From Nymphaea colorata (taxonomy: Eukaryota; Streptophyta; Magnoliopsida; Nymphaeales; Nymphaeaceae): 64,000 nt of DNA. Positions 23,213-35,500 of the stretch are shown in pieces. The notes beneath the pieces were generated by a model, which was not told the DNA's origin, did no database searches, and saw only the letters and a program-made list of their open reading frames with translations. The stretch covers positions 30,909,934 through 30,973,933 of the forward strand of contig NC_045138.2 of the NCBI RefSeq assembly GCF_008831285.2. The letters run 5' to 3'. The position numbers and the translations under genes are program-made. Each line of letters begins with the position of its first letter. Positions within the stretch are counted from its first letter, which is position 1.

Positions 23213-23560
23213 CCTGGATGCTGCACCGGTGGCAACTCACCTTCTAGGTTGGCTATGTTTGACATCCAATTTGCTGTAAGTGCCCCCATATCAGACAATA
23301 TCCTGCAATTTGGAAACTTTCATTCAAACAAAAAACCCATGATATCACCCAACTCACTGAACCAAAGCAACACAAACTACTCAATCTTGTTCATCATAAG
23401 AGTACCCTTACACCGGTGCCAACGCAGCTTCTGGGCTGACGGTGCTTGACATCCAATCTGCTAAAGGTGTTTGCATATCAGACAATATCCTGCCATTTGA
23501 AAAAAAATCATTCAAACAATAAGCCCAGGATATCACCAAACTCATTGAATCAAAGGAACA
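23213..23560 (-). repeat. Tandem duplication containing a candidate exon
   Basis: A block of about 150-200 bp occurs twice (about 23213-23360 and 23411-23560). On the minus strand each copy has an AG acceptor followed by GATATTGTCTGATATG, a TTGGATGTCAA core, and a downstream CACCGGTG. In one frame both are open: ILSDMGALTANWMSN in the left copy, ILSDMQTPLADWMSS in the right copy (the right one ends at a stop soon after). The protein family is not recognised. Confidence 0.6.
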
Positions 23561-24518
23561 CAAACTAGTCAATCAAAGTTGAAACCCTTAGAGAGAGGGA
23601 GAGAGCATAAAAAGCGAGGAGGATCACCAACAGGGAGAGAACAAACCCTACACACGACACAAATAAAAGTAGTAACAGTTATCATGAAAACTAGACCAGG
23701 CTACCAGCAAAATCAAAATAGGAGAAAACAAAGTTAAAAATGAACACCAACATATCCGAACCAGGCCCAAGAACAGGCATCCGTGATGAACTCAATCCCA
23801 ACAACAGAAATCAGCAAAAGCACGAATAATCAGAAAAGTGCTAAAAATCACCAAAGTATGCTACCCAACAACAGAATTCGCACAAGAAAGGAAACAAACA
23901 CCGAATCGAAGATAATAAAATGCAGTCGACTGCACTTATGAGAACACCCAAAAAGGAATACATGAAAACCCGACAAAACTTCTATTCTGCCACTACGCAT
24001 AGAAGTTGCCGGGAGGAAGAGAAGGGGAACAGACATAGTGAGGAGCCCTAATGTTGGTAAACAGCACAAGGAAAAACCTCATAAATTTCAACCCCCCCCC
24101 CCCAACCCACCTTCTTTATTTTTCCCATCGGCAACCATCGTAAACAGTGATCGGCCGATGGGCGATGGCTGCCGGTGGAACAGAAAAGGGAGCGCGAGAC
24201 GGTGATAGGCTATTCGCTGTTCGGCTACCATCTACCCACAACAGAGAGAGAGAGAGAGAGAGATATACCTGAGTAACCTGACGCCTGAGGCCGACCGGAC
24301 ACTGCAGTCACTGGAGCTTCCGAGGTATGGACGCCGGACGGGAGGTCGACCGTCGGAGAGTTGGAGGAAGCGGCGGCCGGCCAGGGAGAGCGGTAGTCGG
24401 GAGGGAAGAACTCGACGAAGGTCGGAGACGAGGCAAGGCAAGGCGACGGAGGATTTGATGACCACCGAGGAGAAGAGTGAAGAAAGAATTCCCGCCGCCG
24501 CCCGATCGTTCGACACAT
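23411..24518 (-). pseudogene. Candidate decayed gene with organelle-type presequence
   Basis: On the minus strand a GC-rich segment (about 24516-24274) ends at a donor-like CAG/GTATAT, and the next acceptor on that strand is that of the duplicated exon near 23480. Phase fits one frame: an Arg/Ser/Leu-rich segment with no acidic start (SSLFSSVVIKSSVALP, later SGVRLLR) joined to ILSDMQTPLADWMSS. This resembles a mitochondrial presequence, but the frame begins with GTG and has an upstream stop, so no ATG is available. Another frame has an ATG at 24518 but stops soon after the splice. It may be a pseudogene, a non-coding exon, or my model may be wrong. Confidence 0.3.
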
Positions 24519-24813
24519 TTGGAAAGCTGTTTAATATTTAAAAAAGGAGTTCTGCGAATCGTTTCTTGCAACAACTCGAACCGAGTTCAGTGAAGTCCAA
24601 CTCCATTCCGCTTATATAAACCACTCGGGTCATCAACTCGTCCATGATTAAGAAGAAGACTCGACTTGACCTCGAGCCAAGTTTTAATGAGTTTAACTTT
24701 TAGTTCCATGAAAATTATTGGGCGGCTTTAGCTCGCACATAGCCAAATGCAATACATTGTGTTGTGTGTGTGAGTGGCGTGGGACTTCTACGGCCATACC
24801 TTGACTATAGAAA

Positions 24814-24856
<43 letters not shown>

Positions 24857-24955
24857 AGGCAAAGCAGCTATGAAGTGAAAAGATAGATGAATGTTTTATT
24901 GGCATAAACTGTTAAATAATTTACTTCTTAATGCATCTAGATGATTATGATAGCC
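23955..24955. repeat. Right copy of the dispersed segmental duplication
   Basis: Closely similar to 5660-6150 over 23955-24290 and again over 24846-24955. The intervening roughly 550 bp (candidate exon, a GAGTCGAG-type stretch at 24580-24690 and an AT run) has no counterpart in the left copy, so it was either inserted here or deleted there. Confidence 0.75.
24817..24849. repeat. (AT)n microsatellite
   Basis: AT dinucleotide run of about 33 bp at the edge of the segmental duplication. Confidence 0.9.
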
Positions 24956-25574
24956 CCTTGAATAAGAAGAGCATAACTTTTTAAAAACATTTGCTTTTAA
25001 AGGATAACTAAGCCATAAGAAGGACATGGTTTTTGTTGTAATACTGAAATAATGAATATTATGGGGCGTTTGACTGCCTTGAATTTTGATTCTAAAGTTA
25101 GAATTTTTGAAATAAAATTCCACCTCAACTGGAATTGAAATGAAAATTTCAGTTCTAGTTTCTCTTTGTGTTTGATGGTTTGAAATTTTGGTTCTAAAAC
25201 TGAAATGATGTGCTTGGAAACTAAAATTTAGAATGGACAACTTAAAAGCATCTTGATATGTGCCTTAAATGAAGACGAAAATATTCTAAATTTCCAAATC
25301 ATAATTCAACCCCTAGTGTGTAATCACAATTCTGAAATTTTGTTTCAAGAATAAACCTATAATTTCATAATCAAATTTTTTTTTTGTTTCATAATGCAAT
25401 TTTCATTTCATCAAAACTGAGAATTTTAATTCTAAGATACTACAATTCCAATCTCATCTTTATTGTTTAGTTTCAATCGTATTGACATGTTCGCATGGAT
25501 GCTTTCTTATTATTATTTGGGATTCAACAATTCTTGTGTTTTTCCCAATGATATATATATATATATATATATAT

Positions 25575-25605
<31 letters not shown>

Positions 25606-26385
25606 TTTTCTGATGTGGTGCGTTTAAGATTCTAAACCGGCAGGTTTAAAGACCATTACGTTTTCACCGGTGCCTGCATCAAAGTAACGTGGGGGCATTT
25701 ATTGTATCGCAAGTGTCTCGTGTTAACGTTTAGTAAAATCGGATTCAATTGAGAACAAGGAAAAGTCATATTTGAATCTAAATTTGAAATCTGATTTTAC
25801 AATTCAAATCCAATTTTTATATTTATATCTAAATCCGAATCTAAAATTTGAACCAAATTTTGTAAATTTTCAAAATGCAAGAGCATTAGATGGACATTTG
25901 TTTAAAAATAAATCTGATCTGAATTTGTATCTAAATCCGATCAGATCTTTATATGCATATCTGAATTCATTCAGATGTCATTTCTTAAATCCAAACAAAA
26001 CATGATCCGATTTCTTAGGATATTAAATTTTTCTCCATATCCGATTTTTTTGTTGGATCGGTCGAGCCAAATATCCGGTCTAAAATGAAATACATTGGCA
26101 TCTCCAACTTTAATGCTAGTCAAGGTTGTGGACTTTTTTTGTGTAGTTTGTCATAAGGTGGCAACCTACTCATAATAAAGGCCCATTCTTTTTGCTGTTT
26201 TTAATAGGAGAAACTAGGGCAGTTAGACTAAGTTGCACTGTCATTTGCTCTTTAACTGGAAAGGCTTATGCATGTTTTCGCCTTGGGCGGTGAGTGAGTA
26301 CTTTCAAAATAGTAGTAGAGCTACATATAAATTGGTGCGGGCAACTAGCTATATATAGGCTGGCGTGGGCAGTTGCCTCATATTT
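24956..26385. other. AT-rich intergenic sequence, possible decayed MITE
   Basis: No gene. 25060-25470 is rich in AATTTTGATTCT / AGAATTTTAA-type motifs in both orientations, as in a decayed foldback element, but no terminal repeats with target duplication could be fixed. 25551-25609 is an (AT)n run passing into (TTTA)n. 25770-26060 is rich in AAATCCGAATCTAAA-like motifs. Confidence 0.45.
25551..25609. repeat. Compound (AT)n(TTTA)n microsatellite
   Basis: AT repeats for about 24 bp passing directly into TTTA repeats. Confidence 0.9.
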
Positions 26386-26924
26386 CTCGTCGACACACGG
26401 CTAGACCAACCAACTATTATTTTGCATTTCAATTCTTTGTAAGACTACACCTAGGGAAAAACAGTGGTGCTGACTCTACTTGTAGAGGTAGGAGAAAGGT
26501 TTTTTAGGGGTCATTTGGGAATATTAATAATATGTTATTGTTTCATCTATCAGACCTAAAATGTGGGGTTAGATTTACGAAACATTTTTTAAAGTATCAA
26601 ATAAATCAAACTAATTTTTGGGTTAGATGATAAGGTAGTTTACTATTTCCAAACAGCCCCTAAGGACCTGTTTGATAATAATAAACAATATTATTATTTT
26701 GAATCTGTCTCAATTTTTAGAATGAGACAGTGACAACATGTTACTTTTACCAAACAGCGGCTAAAGCAACCATATGTGAACTCCCTCTTGTCATGCTTTG
26801 TCAAAGCTGTCTACATGTTGTTACCTTCCTAAAATACCCAACTCTCTCCTTTTCTTATCCCGTGCATATATGTTGCATTCATCACTAGGGACATGCCCTT
26901 GTCATGTTGTATGTCCATCACGGT

Positions 26925-27100
26925 CAGGGGCAGAGCCAAAGGGGGTCCGGCAGGGCCTTGGCTCCCACTAAAAAAAAAAATTTATATGTAATGTTTAAAA
27001 TAATACATTTATCCTATATAAAAATTTTAAAAAATTATATTTTGGCCCATGTTAAAATTTTGAAACTATAATTTGGCTCCATTGAAGAAAAACTCCTGAG
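26925..27100. mobile_element. Diverged relative of the GGGGCGGAG MITE
   Basis: Starts AGGGGCAGAGCCAAAGGGGG and shares the interior (TTTTGGCCCATGTTAAAATTT-like) with 27787-27970. It is the copy in the left unit of the tandem duplication. Its right terminal repeat is degraded. Confidence 0.55.
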
Positions 27101-27786
27101 TAGAACTATGGACTTGGGTTCAAATATAACAGACTGTGTTTGAGTCGATCCGACCAAGCAGCCGTGCCACCTGATGATCAGCGTGCCCTGTAAGTCGTTT
27201 GATGGGTCGATACATGCTGATATTTATCGTCAACACGTGGTTAGACCAACCAACCATTCTTTTACATTTCAACTCTTTGTAAGACTACAACTAGGGAAAA
27301 AGAGTGGTACTGACTCTACTTGTTGAGAAAGGTTTTTATGGGGTTGTTTGGGAATATTAATAATATGTTACTGTTTCATCCGTAGACCTAAAAAGTGTGG
27401 TTAGATATACGAAATATTTTTTAAAGTGTCAAATGAATCAAACGAATTTTTGAGATAAGGCCGTTTACTATTTCCAAACGGCCTATAAAGGCCTCTTTCG
27501 CAACAATAACACAATATTATTGTCTCATAAATCTGTCTCAGTTTTTGGAGCACATTCATCAAATCAAACAGAACAACATGTTACTTTTACCAAACAGCCT
27601 CTAAAGCAATCATATGTGAACTCCCTCCTGTCATGCTTTGTCATGCTTGGCCGAAGCAGCCTGCATGTTGCTAGCTCCCTAAAATATCCCAACTCTCTCA
27701 TTCTTTTGTACAGTGCATATCTGTTGCATGCATGCATAACGTGCGACATGCCCTTGAAAACATGAGAAGTTGTACGTCCATCGAAG

Positions 27787-27970
27787 TTAGGGGCGGAGCC
27801 GAGGGGGTCCGGCAGGGGTTTTGGCCACCACTAAAAAAAATTATAAGTAATTTTTAAAATAATACATTTATTCTATATAATAATTTTGAAAATTTAATAT
27901 TTTAGCCCATGTTAAAATTTTGAAACTATAATTCTAGCCCACTCAAGAAAAAATCCTACTCCGCCCCTAA
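27787..27970. mobile_element. Small MITE-like element with 12-bp terminal inverted repeats
   Basis: TTAGGGGCGGAG at 27787-27798 is the exact reverse complement of CTCCGCCCCTAA at 27959-27970. The 184-bp element is AT-rich inside, without coding capacity. Relatives lie at about 26925-27100 and 58746-58920. I found no convincing target duplication, so the superfamily is open. Confidence 0.65.
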
Positions 27971-29145
27971 GGCCTTTGATCTATTAACATCTTCATTTGT
28001 TTTGTTTGAGTTTCTAGAAGATGCCCAAAGGACAGAGGTGGTTAGCTTGTGTTTTGTAGTTAAAAAATAAAAATAAAAAACGATGCATTATCCTTGATCG
28101 CAATTTAACATATATATAATATATGAGTTTTTGTATTTTCGGTCCGTTTAATTAATACCTACGTGATCCAATTTCCAAGATTCAAAGCTTACTAATTCAA
28201 ATAAAATATCACTTTGATGATGTTTTATAAGTTAAAAGGTTTGAATATTTGAATTTTGAAGTGTAAGGAAATCCTTACTCTCCCTTCAGCAAAATTTCGC
28301 TTACAAATTGCAAAACTTTTTCTTATGTTGAATTTTTAGATTTTTGGTCTATCGACTCGTGAGAAATACTGTATACGTTCTCTATACTAAACTTACTAAA
28401 ACATCCGTGCCTTCTTATCTATTGACAAAATCATCCCTCACAACTGCACGACTCGCTTTTCCGGTCAATTTAGTGGTCGTGTTTGCCTAAAATGATGAGC
28501 TGTTCCACTGTTTTTACCACAAACGGACGTCCCTTTCGTTTTGGTCTCCTTTTTCCATAGAGAGGGGTATTTTAGTCATTTTGTACTTAAAAATTTTCTT
28601 GATTTTTTCTTGCTCGAGGAAAAATGGAGGAATTAAAAAGTTGTGAAAAGAGAGGGAAGGTAACAAATTAAAAATTGACCAATAAAGCGGAACTCTTAAG
28701 AAAAATACGTCATTTGTGACATGAGCACGTTTGGAAGCGCATGTACCGAGGACATGATATTGCCTCACAATTTTTTTTTGCATGAGAGTTGTATGTCATG
28801 GGAGAACGGAAGATCTGCATAAAAGTGGAAAGATCATTCAGATTGTTTGTTAAAGAAAGAGAGATCAAAGATCATTCAGATTGCCTGTTGCAGAGAGTGA
28901 GATCAGAGGCTAGTTTGATGCATGAGAGTTTTGCTTCCTGTAAATCATTTTTTTGTGTGTTCATATCATTTTGTTGAAACTATTGGCAGATTTAGATTTA
29001 CTAATCTATTAATGGGTTAATAGATATTGTCCCACTCAGATGAATCTGATAAAAAAAAATTTAAAAAAAATAAAAAATTGACTTCGTTAGGATTTCGATT
29101 CACCATGCAGTTGGACGACAAAACCTGAATTCGATCTGGTATCCA
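27971..29145. other. Intergenic, no gene seen
   Basis: AT-rich sequence without supportable coding regions. Two direct copies of AGATCA(T/A)(T/A)-CATTCAGATTG-like words occur at about 28830-28890. Confidence 0.4.
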
Positions 29146-29149
29146 ACTG

Positions 29150-29815
29150 TTAACTGCGGGAGTTCTACTCAAATTCACTCAGCTCGAGCCTAACTTAAAA
29201 ACTGGAGCTTATAAACGAATCGAGTTCGAACTAAAACTCAGTCTACCGAACCGAGCTTGAACTGACCTTGTACAGCTCAACTCGAGATTGAGCCACGCAA
29301 TATATGAGTCGCGTCAAGTATAGTTAGTCGAGCTCGACTCGCCTAATGTACAACCCTTCTCCAAAAATCACAGCAAAAATTCAGACATTAAGCACCATCG
29401 TTCCTTTCATCATCTTCTCCATATCTTCTCGGAATGTCGCCAATTTCCAACATACTGAGTTCAGAAGAACTTTTAGGGTGTGGTTTCAACGGCCACTTTT
29501 GTGGAGTTGTTCTTCTGCCTTCCAAACTAGTGTTGTACAATGAGTCGAGCTTAACTGCACAAGTTTTACTCAAACTCACTCAGCTCAAGCTTAATTGAAA
29601 AATTGGAGCTTATAAACAAGTCGAGTTAGAGTTACGTGAATAGAGATCAAGCTTAAACGAGCTGAGTTTGAACCAAGACTTGGTCTGTCAAATCGAGCTC
29701 GAACTGACCTCATACAGCTCAACTTGAAGTTGAGCCAAGCAATATATGAGTCGAGTGAGTCAAGTAGAGTTAATCGAGCTCAACTTGCCTAATGTATAGC
29801 TTTACTCCAAAATAT
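29150..29815. mobile_element. Two direct copies of a GAGTCGAG-type hAT-like element
   Basis: Copies at about 29150-29360 and 29525-29815, offset 400 bp, share ACTCAGCTC(A/G)AGC, GGAGCTTATAAAC, ACAGCTCAACT and GAGTCGAGCTCGA-type words. The second begins GTTGTACAATGAGTCG and the first ends CTAATGTACAACCC, a terminal pair reminiscent of the GCTGCACAATGAGTCG end at 6311. The copies look like a duplicated or nested non-autonomous element. No target duplications could be assigned. Confidence 0.55.
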
Positions 29816-31517
29816 TGTCATAAAAAATGTGTACGGGTAATATACGGTAAGAAATTTCTCGAGTATAATACGACAAAGTTGTATATCTCGAGAATATCTT
29901 AACGAATTTTAAAAAAAATTAAAACATTTAATAAATTTTGAAAAAATATATAAAAAATAAAAATTAATAAAAAAACAAAAAAAGGGTATAATATGTATAA
30001 TACGAGTATTATACATGTTTTTTGTTTTTTGGCATTTTTTTTAAAACGTGTTTTTTTCACGTCTTATACTGTTGACTTATTTTTCACGGTTTATACGCGT
30101 TTTTTTCTAATAAAATGCATTTTTTGTGACAAAATTGTTGGAAAAAAAGAAAAAGAACAAATTAGAGCGCTAGACCCTGAATTGTTTGAATGATTCCACC
30201 ATTTTTCTCGTAAATGCAAATGGTTAGCGACAAAAATCAACGCTATAAAATATCAAAGAATGTTTGAAAAGAAAAATTAAACCTGCGCACAAACATAATG
30301 GAAGAGGGAATATTACTTGTAGTGTTTGGAACGGTGACAACAAGGATTATTCTCCATGGACGCTTCTGGGATATGCATGTAGACGTCCTTTTCCACCTTC
30401 CAAGTCAGCGATCGATGGAGCTTAACGATCCGAGAATCGCCTCCTTTCCAAAGTTTAAAGCGAAAAAACCAGTAAGAAAAGAAAAAGTTGGGATTGTTTG
30501 GAGAATAAGTGTCGGAAGGTGAGCGATATATTTTAACAAAAAGAAAAATCCCAAGCATCTTATCTGAAAGGGGAGATTCGAACTTGCCTTGCGTTGTTAT
30601 TTTTTTCCCCCCAAAAGAAGAAAGGGAAACAAATGAAATGAAAAAAAAAAGAAGTCGATGGCGTTTTCCATGGAGCCATTGCTGAACTTTTCTATTCTCA
30701 GGGAACCAAAGTGAATTTGGAAGGGCATCTTCTTCTTTTTCATCTTTTCTGCTTGTTTTTCTTGCGCTTCGCTAAATTGGTAGGGTTTCAGATGCACAGC
30801 ATGGACCTAACGTGATCTTCATCTTTATTGCCTCTTTCCCTTTCTTTGATTGGGACCTGTTTTTTAATCATAATTCCAAAAGCCGCCTCACTTTTCTATG
30901 ACAATTCTAAGTGTTTAGCTGGGGGTCATACTTTTCCTTTCTTCCGTAGAAATTCATAGAAGACTGCGTTAGTGTTAGTGTTCATAGTTGATATTATTAG
31001 CTTGGCTCAATTGGTCAGGTACTTATCAAAATAGAGCAAAAACTATTTCTGTGTTATGGTGTAAGCCATAAGTTGGCAAACTCGGGAATCGGACTCAGAT
31101 TGGTAGATGACCAGGTCAGTTGAGTTGATATAGTGTATTTTTACTGTAATCGTGTAGTGTAAATTTACTATCTCCCCACCCAGCATAGAGCAACATGATT
31201 TTGGTTATGATCTGTCAATAATTCTAACAATACAGAAGGTTAATTATGAATCTAAGAACACTTAGCTTGTATTTATCTTTCTTTCTCTCTCCATGGGTCT
31301 TGGGTGTTTAGAAATTGATGGTAAGAATATATTTACAAATTGTTGGGCTAGCATTCTTTTCATATCCTTAATAAAAGCTTTCATGAAAAAAAAAAGATAA
31401 AAAATGGTTAAAAATCAAAGGATCAGGATTACAATGCCGTAAATATAGAAAAGTGTGTGCCCACATGTAGTTTAAACCCGAAGAGTATTTTGGTCATTTT
31501 GCAAGAGCATTTTTTAC
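29816..31517. other. Intergenic, no gene seen
   Basis: No supportable gene. Sequence is AT-rich with homopolymer runs. A tRNA A-box-like word near 31003 is noted under rejected items. Confidence 0.4.
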
Positions 31518-31832
31518 TAAGGGTGGGCATCGGGCCGGGCCGGGCCCGATAAAGGCTGGCCCGATCCGGCCGGGCAGCCCGGCCTGATAGCCCGGGTCTC
31601 GGCCTGGGCTCGGCCCGTTTAAAAATAAAAAATAAAAATTTTTAATCATAAAATAATTTTTAAATATAAAATATATTTATTAATAATAATATATATTATT
31701 AAAACAAAAAAATTAAAAATATATTTTTTTTTTAAACTTAAATGGGCCGGGCCAACCCGAGCCGGCCTATCGGGCCCAGAAAATCCTGGCCCAAGCTCGG
31801 GCCCAACCGGGCCGGCCCGACGCCCACCCTTA
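31518..31832. mobile_element. hAT-type MITE (GGGTGGGC termini)
   Basis: 315 bp with terminal inverted repeats TAAGGGTGGGCATCGGGCC and its near-complement ending GCCCACCCTTA at 31832. Flanks are TTTTTTAC (31510-31517) and TTTTTGAC (31833-31840), an 8-bp target duplication with one mismatch. The arms are built of GGGCCGG words; the middle is AT-rich. GGGTGGGC ends are common in plant hAT MITEs. No transposase. Confidence 0.85.
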
Positions 31833-32488
31833 TTTTTGACCCATACTATTGTTGTCCTTATAGAGGAAATCTTACATTTAGTCAGCATGGCATTTTGGTC
31901 ATTTTTCAGTCTATAGCACATGGTCCCTTGTTATGGACATAACATATGCCCTGCTCTAAAAATAGAGGCAGGGTATGAAGATTTGCAAAAGAGTTAGTGG
32001 TTTTTGAAGGATATCAACTAAAGGCCAGGTTGTGATCGGAAAACCACAACATTTTTTCCCTTTTACAAGACCAGCTAGGGGACAACACCCCCTAATTTGC
32101 ACATTATTTTTAGCATCCTCCACTGGGGAAGAAGGAACAACGGAATGTACCAACCAATAAAGCAACACTTGCTTCATGGACAATACGACAATATACTGAG
32201 CTAGGTATATTGAGTGAACCTGCCTACTTCAACGTTGATCCAACGATTATCTCCCTCTCCCCCCTTTTAGCAAGTGATGGGTAGCACAATCCGTCAGGTT
32301 GGGTGACATGTTATAGCCAAGTCGTCAGTTCAATTTCTGGAGGGTGTTATTATGATGGAATTGAGGAATAGTATTGATCTTGAGATTATGAGTGTCATTA
32401 TGGGGAGAAGTAGACCGGTTTTTATACCCTCATCTTGTCCCCTCTCCTTTCTCTTTCCCATTCTCTTTCGTTCTCGTTTTCTCTCCCT

Positions 32489-32548
<60 letters not shown>

Positions 32549-35500
32549 AATAGGTACGAGGCAACATAGAACTCCCCGACATATATATAGTTCAATGTTG
32601 CCATTACTATAGAAAAAAATCATTAAATTGACATTAACCTTGAAGCTTCCATTTATGCTGTGGTGATGATGGTTTATGATAGTACTAGTGATGATTTGTG
32701 TGTGTGTGTATATATATATATATATAGCGAGCTAGAGAGAGAGAACCGATAAAATGTGAATGCATAACAAAATTTGGGAACAAGAAGTCCCCTAGATAAA
32801 AGAACAAACCGCAAAAACAAAACAAAAGAATGAAAGATATAAGACAGTAGCATAATAAAACAAAATAAGGAGGATGAGGTGAGAGTGAATAGACGAAATG
32901 ACAGAGTCACTCAGCAGCAAACAAAAGATGATGTTATAGCCGAATAGCAAAGTGGACATCCCCCTACACAAGGAGTGCCATAGAATTCGGCGATGAGGAG
33001 AGAGAAAGATCTAAAGGCTGAATATTATTGACAGCAGTGATAAAACCACTTGCGTGTGCGGCCTGCCCATATGAGGTTCTTCTCTTTTAGCTTCATCTTG
33101 CGTGAAGAGTAACAAAGGAAAGAAAAGTATGCGTGTCTTATGATATATAGTCTCATATATTCCCTCCCCACTTAGAGTTGCAAACAAATGCATTGTGGTC
33201 AGACCGAAATCGAATCTGGTACATTAGAAATTGACAAAATCCTCAAACGATGTGAACCAGTACTTCGAACCCTAGCTAGTCCCCACTATATATTCTATTA
33301 AACTAGAAAGTAGAACTTCTAAGCAAATGCTGTGAATGAAATAGAGAGGTGAATATAATTTACCAACAAAGTAAACTACTTAGATAAAAGGAGGCGACTA
33401 ACGCAGTGATGCACCTGTAAATATGACTGTTTGATATTCCAGTTACTCCATATTAGTTTATCTCGTGACCCTTTTTTTTTCACTTTTTTTATCTCTACAG
33501 TCAGCGGCTCAACGTAAAGAAAGAAAGTCAAAATTACCATGCAAAAAATAATATTATGGAAAAGATAAAAAGGACACAAATCACATCTTTCATTTTTGTT
33601 GTTAATCAGAATATGCAAATTTGATACAAACAGCACGCCTTTTTGGCGCAAGTATAAAGAGGCTCGCCAGGAAATTCCATGTACTTTGTTTTGATCAATA
33701 TTATTTTCAAGCATTGTCAGCATCTTCTATAAAGATTTTAAGGAGCCCCAGAATGTACGTGGGATAATTGCATGAAGAATGAATATTTTTCTTGGCAACA
33801 ATGAGACCGGACGGAAAGATGGACAAAGTTTTGTGCGAAAGGGATTTGTGATCTGACTAGTTTTCTAGAAGAATTTTAATTATGTGAACTTTTTATGTAT
33901 ACATCTTCAGCTTGTATTGGCCAATGGATCTAGCTAGCTAGTCTAAGACTCTAATGATCTATATTGATCAGTTAGGAGCTCTAATCTTGCTAGGAACTTA
34001 GGTGGATAGTCACTTTATGCAATTTTCTTTTTGGACTGTTCAATCAAAAGCTTATTGGAAAACTTCCTTTCAATTTCCCATTCCAGCTTTTTCAATATAA
34101 TCTTAGTTTTGAATCACGGTGATAAATCCTAGCTTCTTGTATATTCCGATCCTCAGTGAGAAATCATACATGGTTTCGGAGAAGAAAATTAAAAGCATCT
34201 TGGACTTGCTTTACATTAGAAATTTACAGTAGGGTAGTTTATTAGACAGAGATTCACCAGAAAGGCTTAAAAGCTCACAACCAACATCAATCTTGGCAAA
34301 TGAGTCCATTGACGAGCAAAGAGCTAATTGAAATGAACACTGTGTTGATTAATTTCTTTATTGGGATTTTGTGAGAATTTGACTGTCCATAGGCAGATGC
34401 GTTGGAATTACTGCAACATCTCTTGGTGAAAGGCACATGCATAAAAACGGTTAGTACCATGCTAAATATATTAAACCCCAGGCAATTGTAATTGACTATA
34501 AGCAAAAACCTTTATGGTAGGGTGAGTAAGAAGAATATTTAGTCTTACATTCCAATAAGATTGTTTTCTATGTCTTAGATAAAGCACTCAGTGACTTTTT
34601 TTTACAACACAAAAAGTTGGTGAAGCAAAAACTCTGTATGTGAGAGAGAGAGAGAGTGTGTGTGTGTGTGTGTGTGGAGGAGGGTGGTAGTGATTGGGAC
34701 GATGGAAGGAAGGGCTGTCAACGTATGGTCCATGATTAAAGAGTTGCTGTGTTGTGCCTATTCTCAAAAGAAAAAGCAAAAGATGGAAAATTTGTTTAGG
34801 AGAAAAGAGAAGAGAGGAAGACACGATCCGTCCAAATAGTACTTGCAACTGGATCGAGTTTCGAAATGTACAAAAGCACACTTTTGGTCAGTTTCCCAAA
34901 CATTTCCAAGAAGGGTCTTTTTTTAGATTGTCTTCCGATCCATCCGACTCAGACCCCATTTCCTACATTTCTTTCCATTGAATGAGCGAGCGAGAGATAC
35001 CTTCTCCCTACTTCTATCTTCATGTGAACAGAAACATCTCTCTCTCTGGCCATATTCCTGTAACTAAAGTGAGAAAAAGAAATATTCTTTGGTAAAATCG
35101 GAGAGACAAAAGGGATATTCACAAGTGGAGAATATGTGGGAACGTGTCTGCAAGCGATTCCCATTCATGGTGGTGAATGCTGGTGGGCCTCCATGTGAAG
35201 CGGCGGGACACCTCTCTCTCTCTCTCTCTCTCTCTATAACTTCAAAATACCAAATTGCTCATAAACTTTAATGGAACTGTAGCTTGTGTTTTTTATGTCT
35301 ACGCTGTTTTGAGATTTAAGATCTAATGACCGAAACTTTATATTATAAATTTCGTTGAAAGATCTAAGGGAACTGATCCGGACATCAATTTTTGATGTTT
35401 TAGAAGATAACTTAATCCATTACTGTTTGAAAATAATATGGAATTCTGAGTTGAAAAGAACATTGTGTTTAATTGCACTACAGTCTACCCTTTACAGTAA

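Larger units (their letters stand above)
26390..27970. repeat. Direct tandem duplication of a ~0.8-kb unit
   Basis: Two diverged copies, about 26390-27100 and 27230-27970, at an offset of 840-860 bp. Shared landmarks are TAGACCAACCAAC (26402 and 27242), GGGAATATTAATAATATGTTA, CATATGTGAACTCCCTC and the GGGGC(A/G)GAGCC element at the right end of each unit. No coding sequence was recognised. Confidence 0.8.

Noticed and set aside
31003-31120. A-box-like TGGCTCAATTGGTCAGG suggesting a tRNA or SINE
   Set aside because: No B box at the right distance and no cloverleaf could be drawn; left as ordinary sequence.
32330-32623. Frames with YIYIYI runs on both strands
   Set aside because: Translation of an (AT)n microsatellite.
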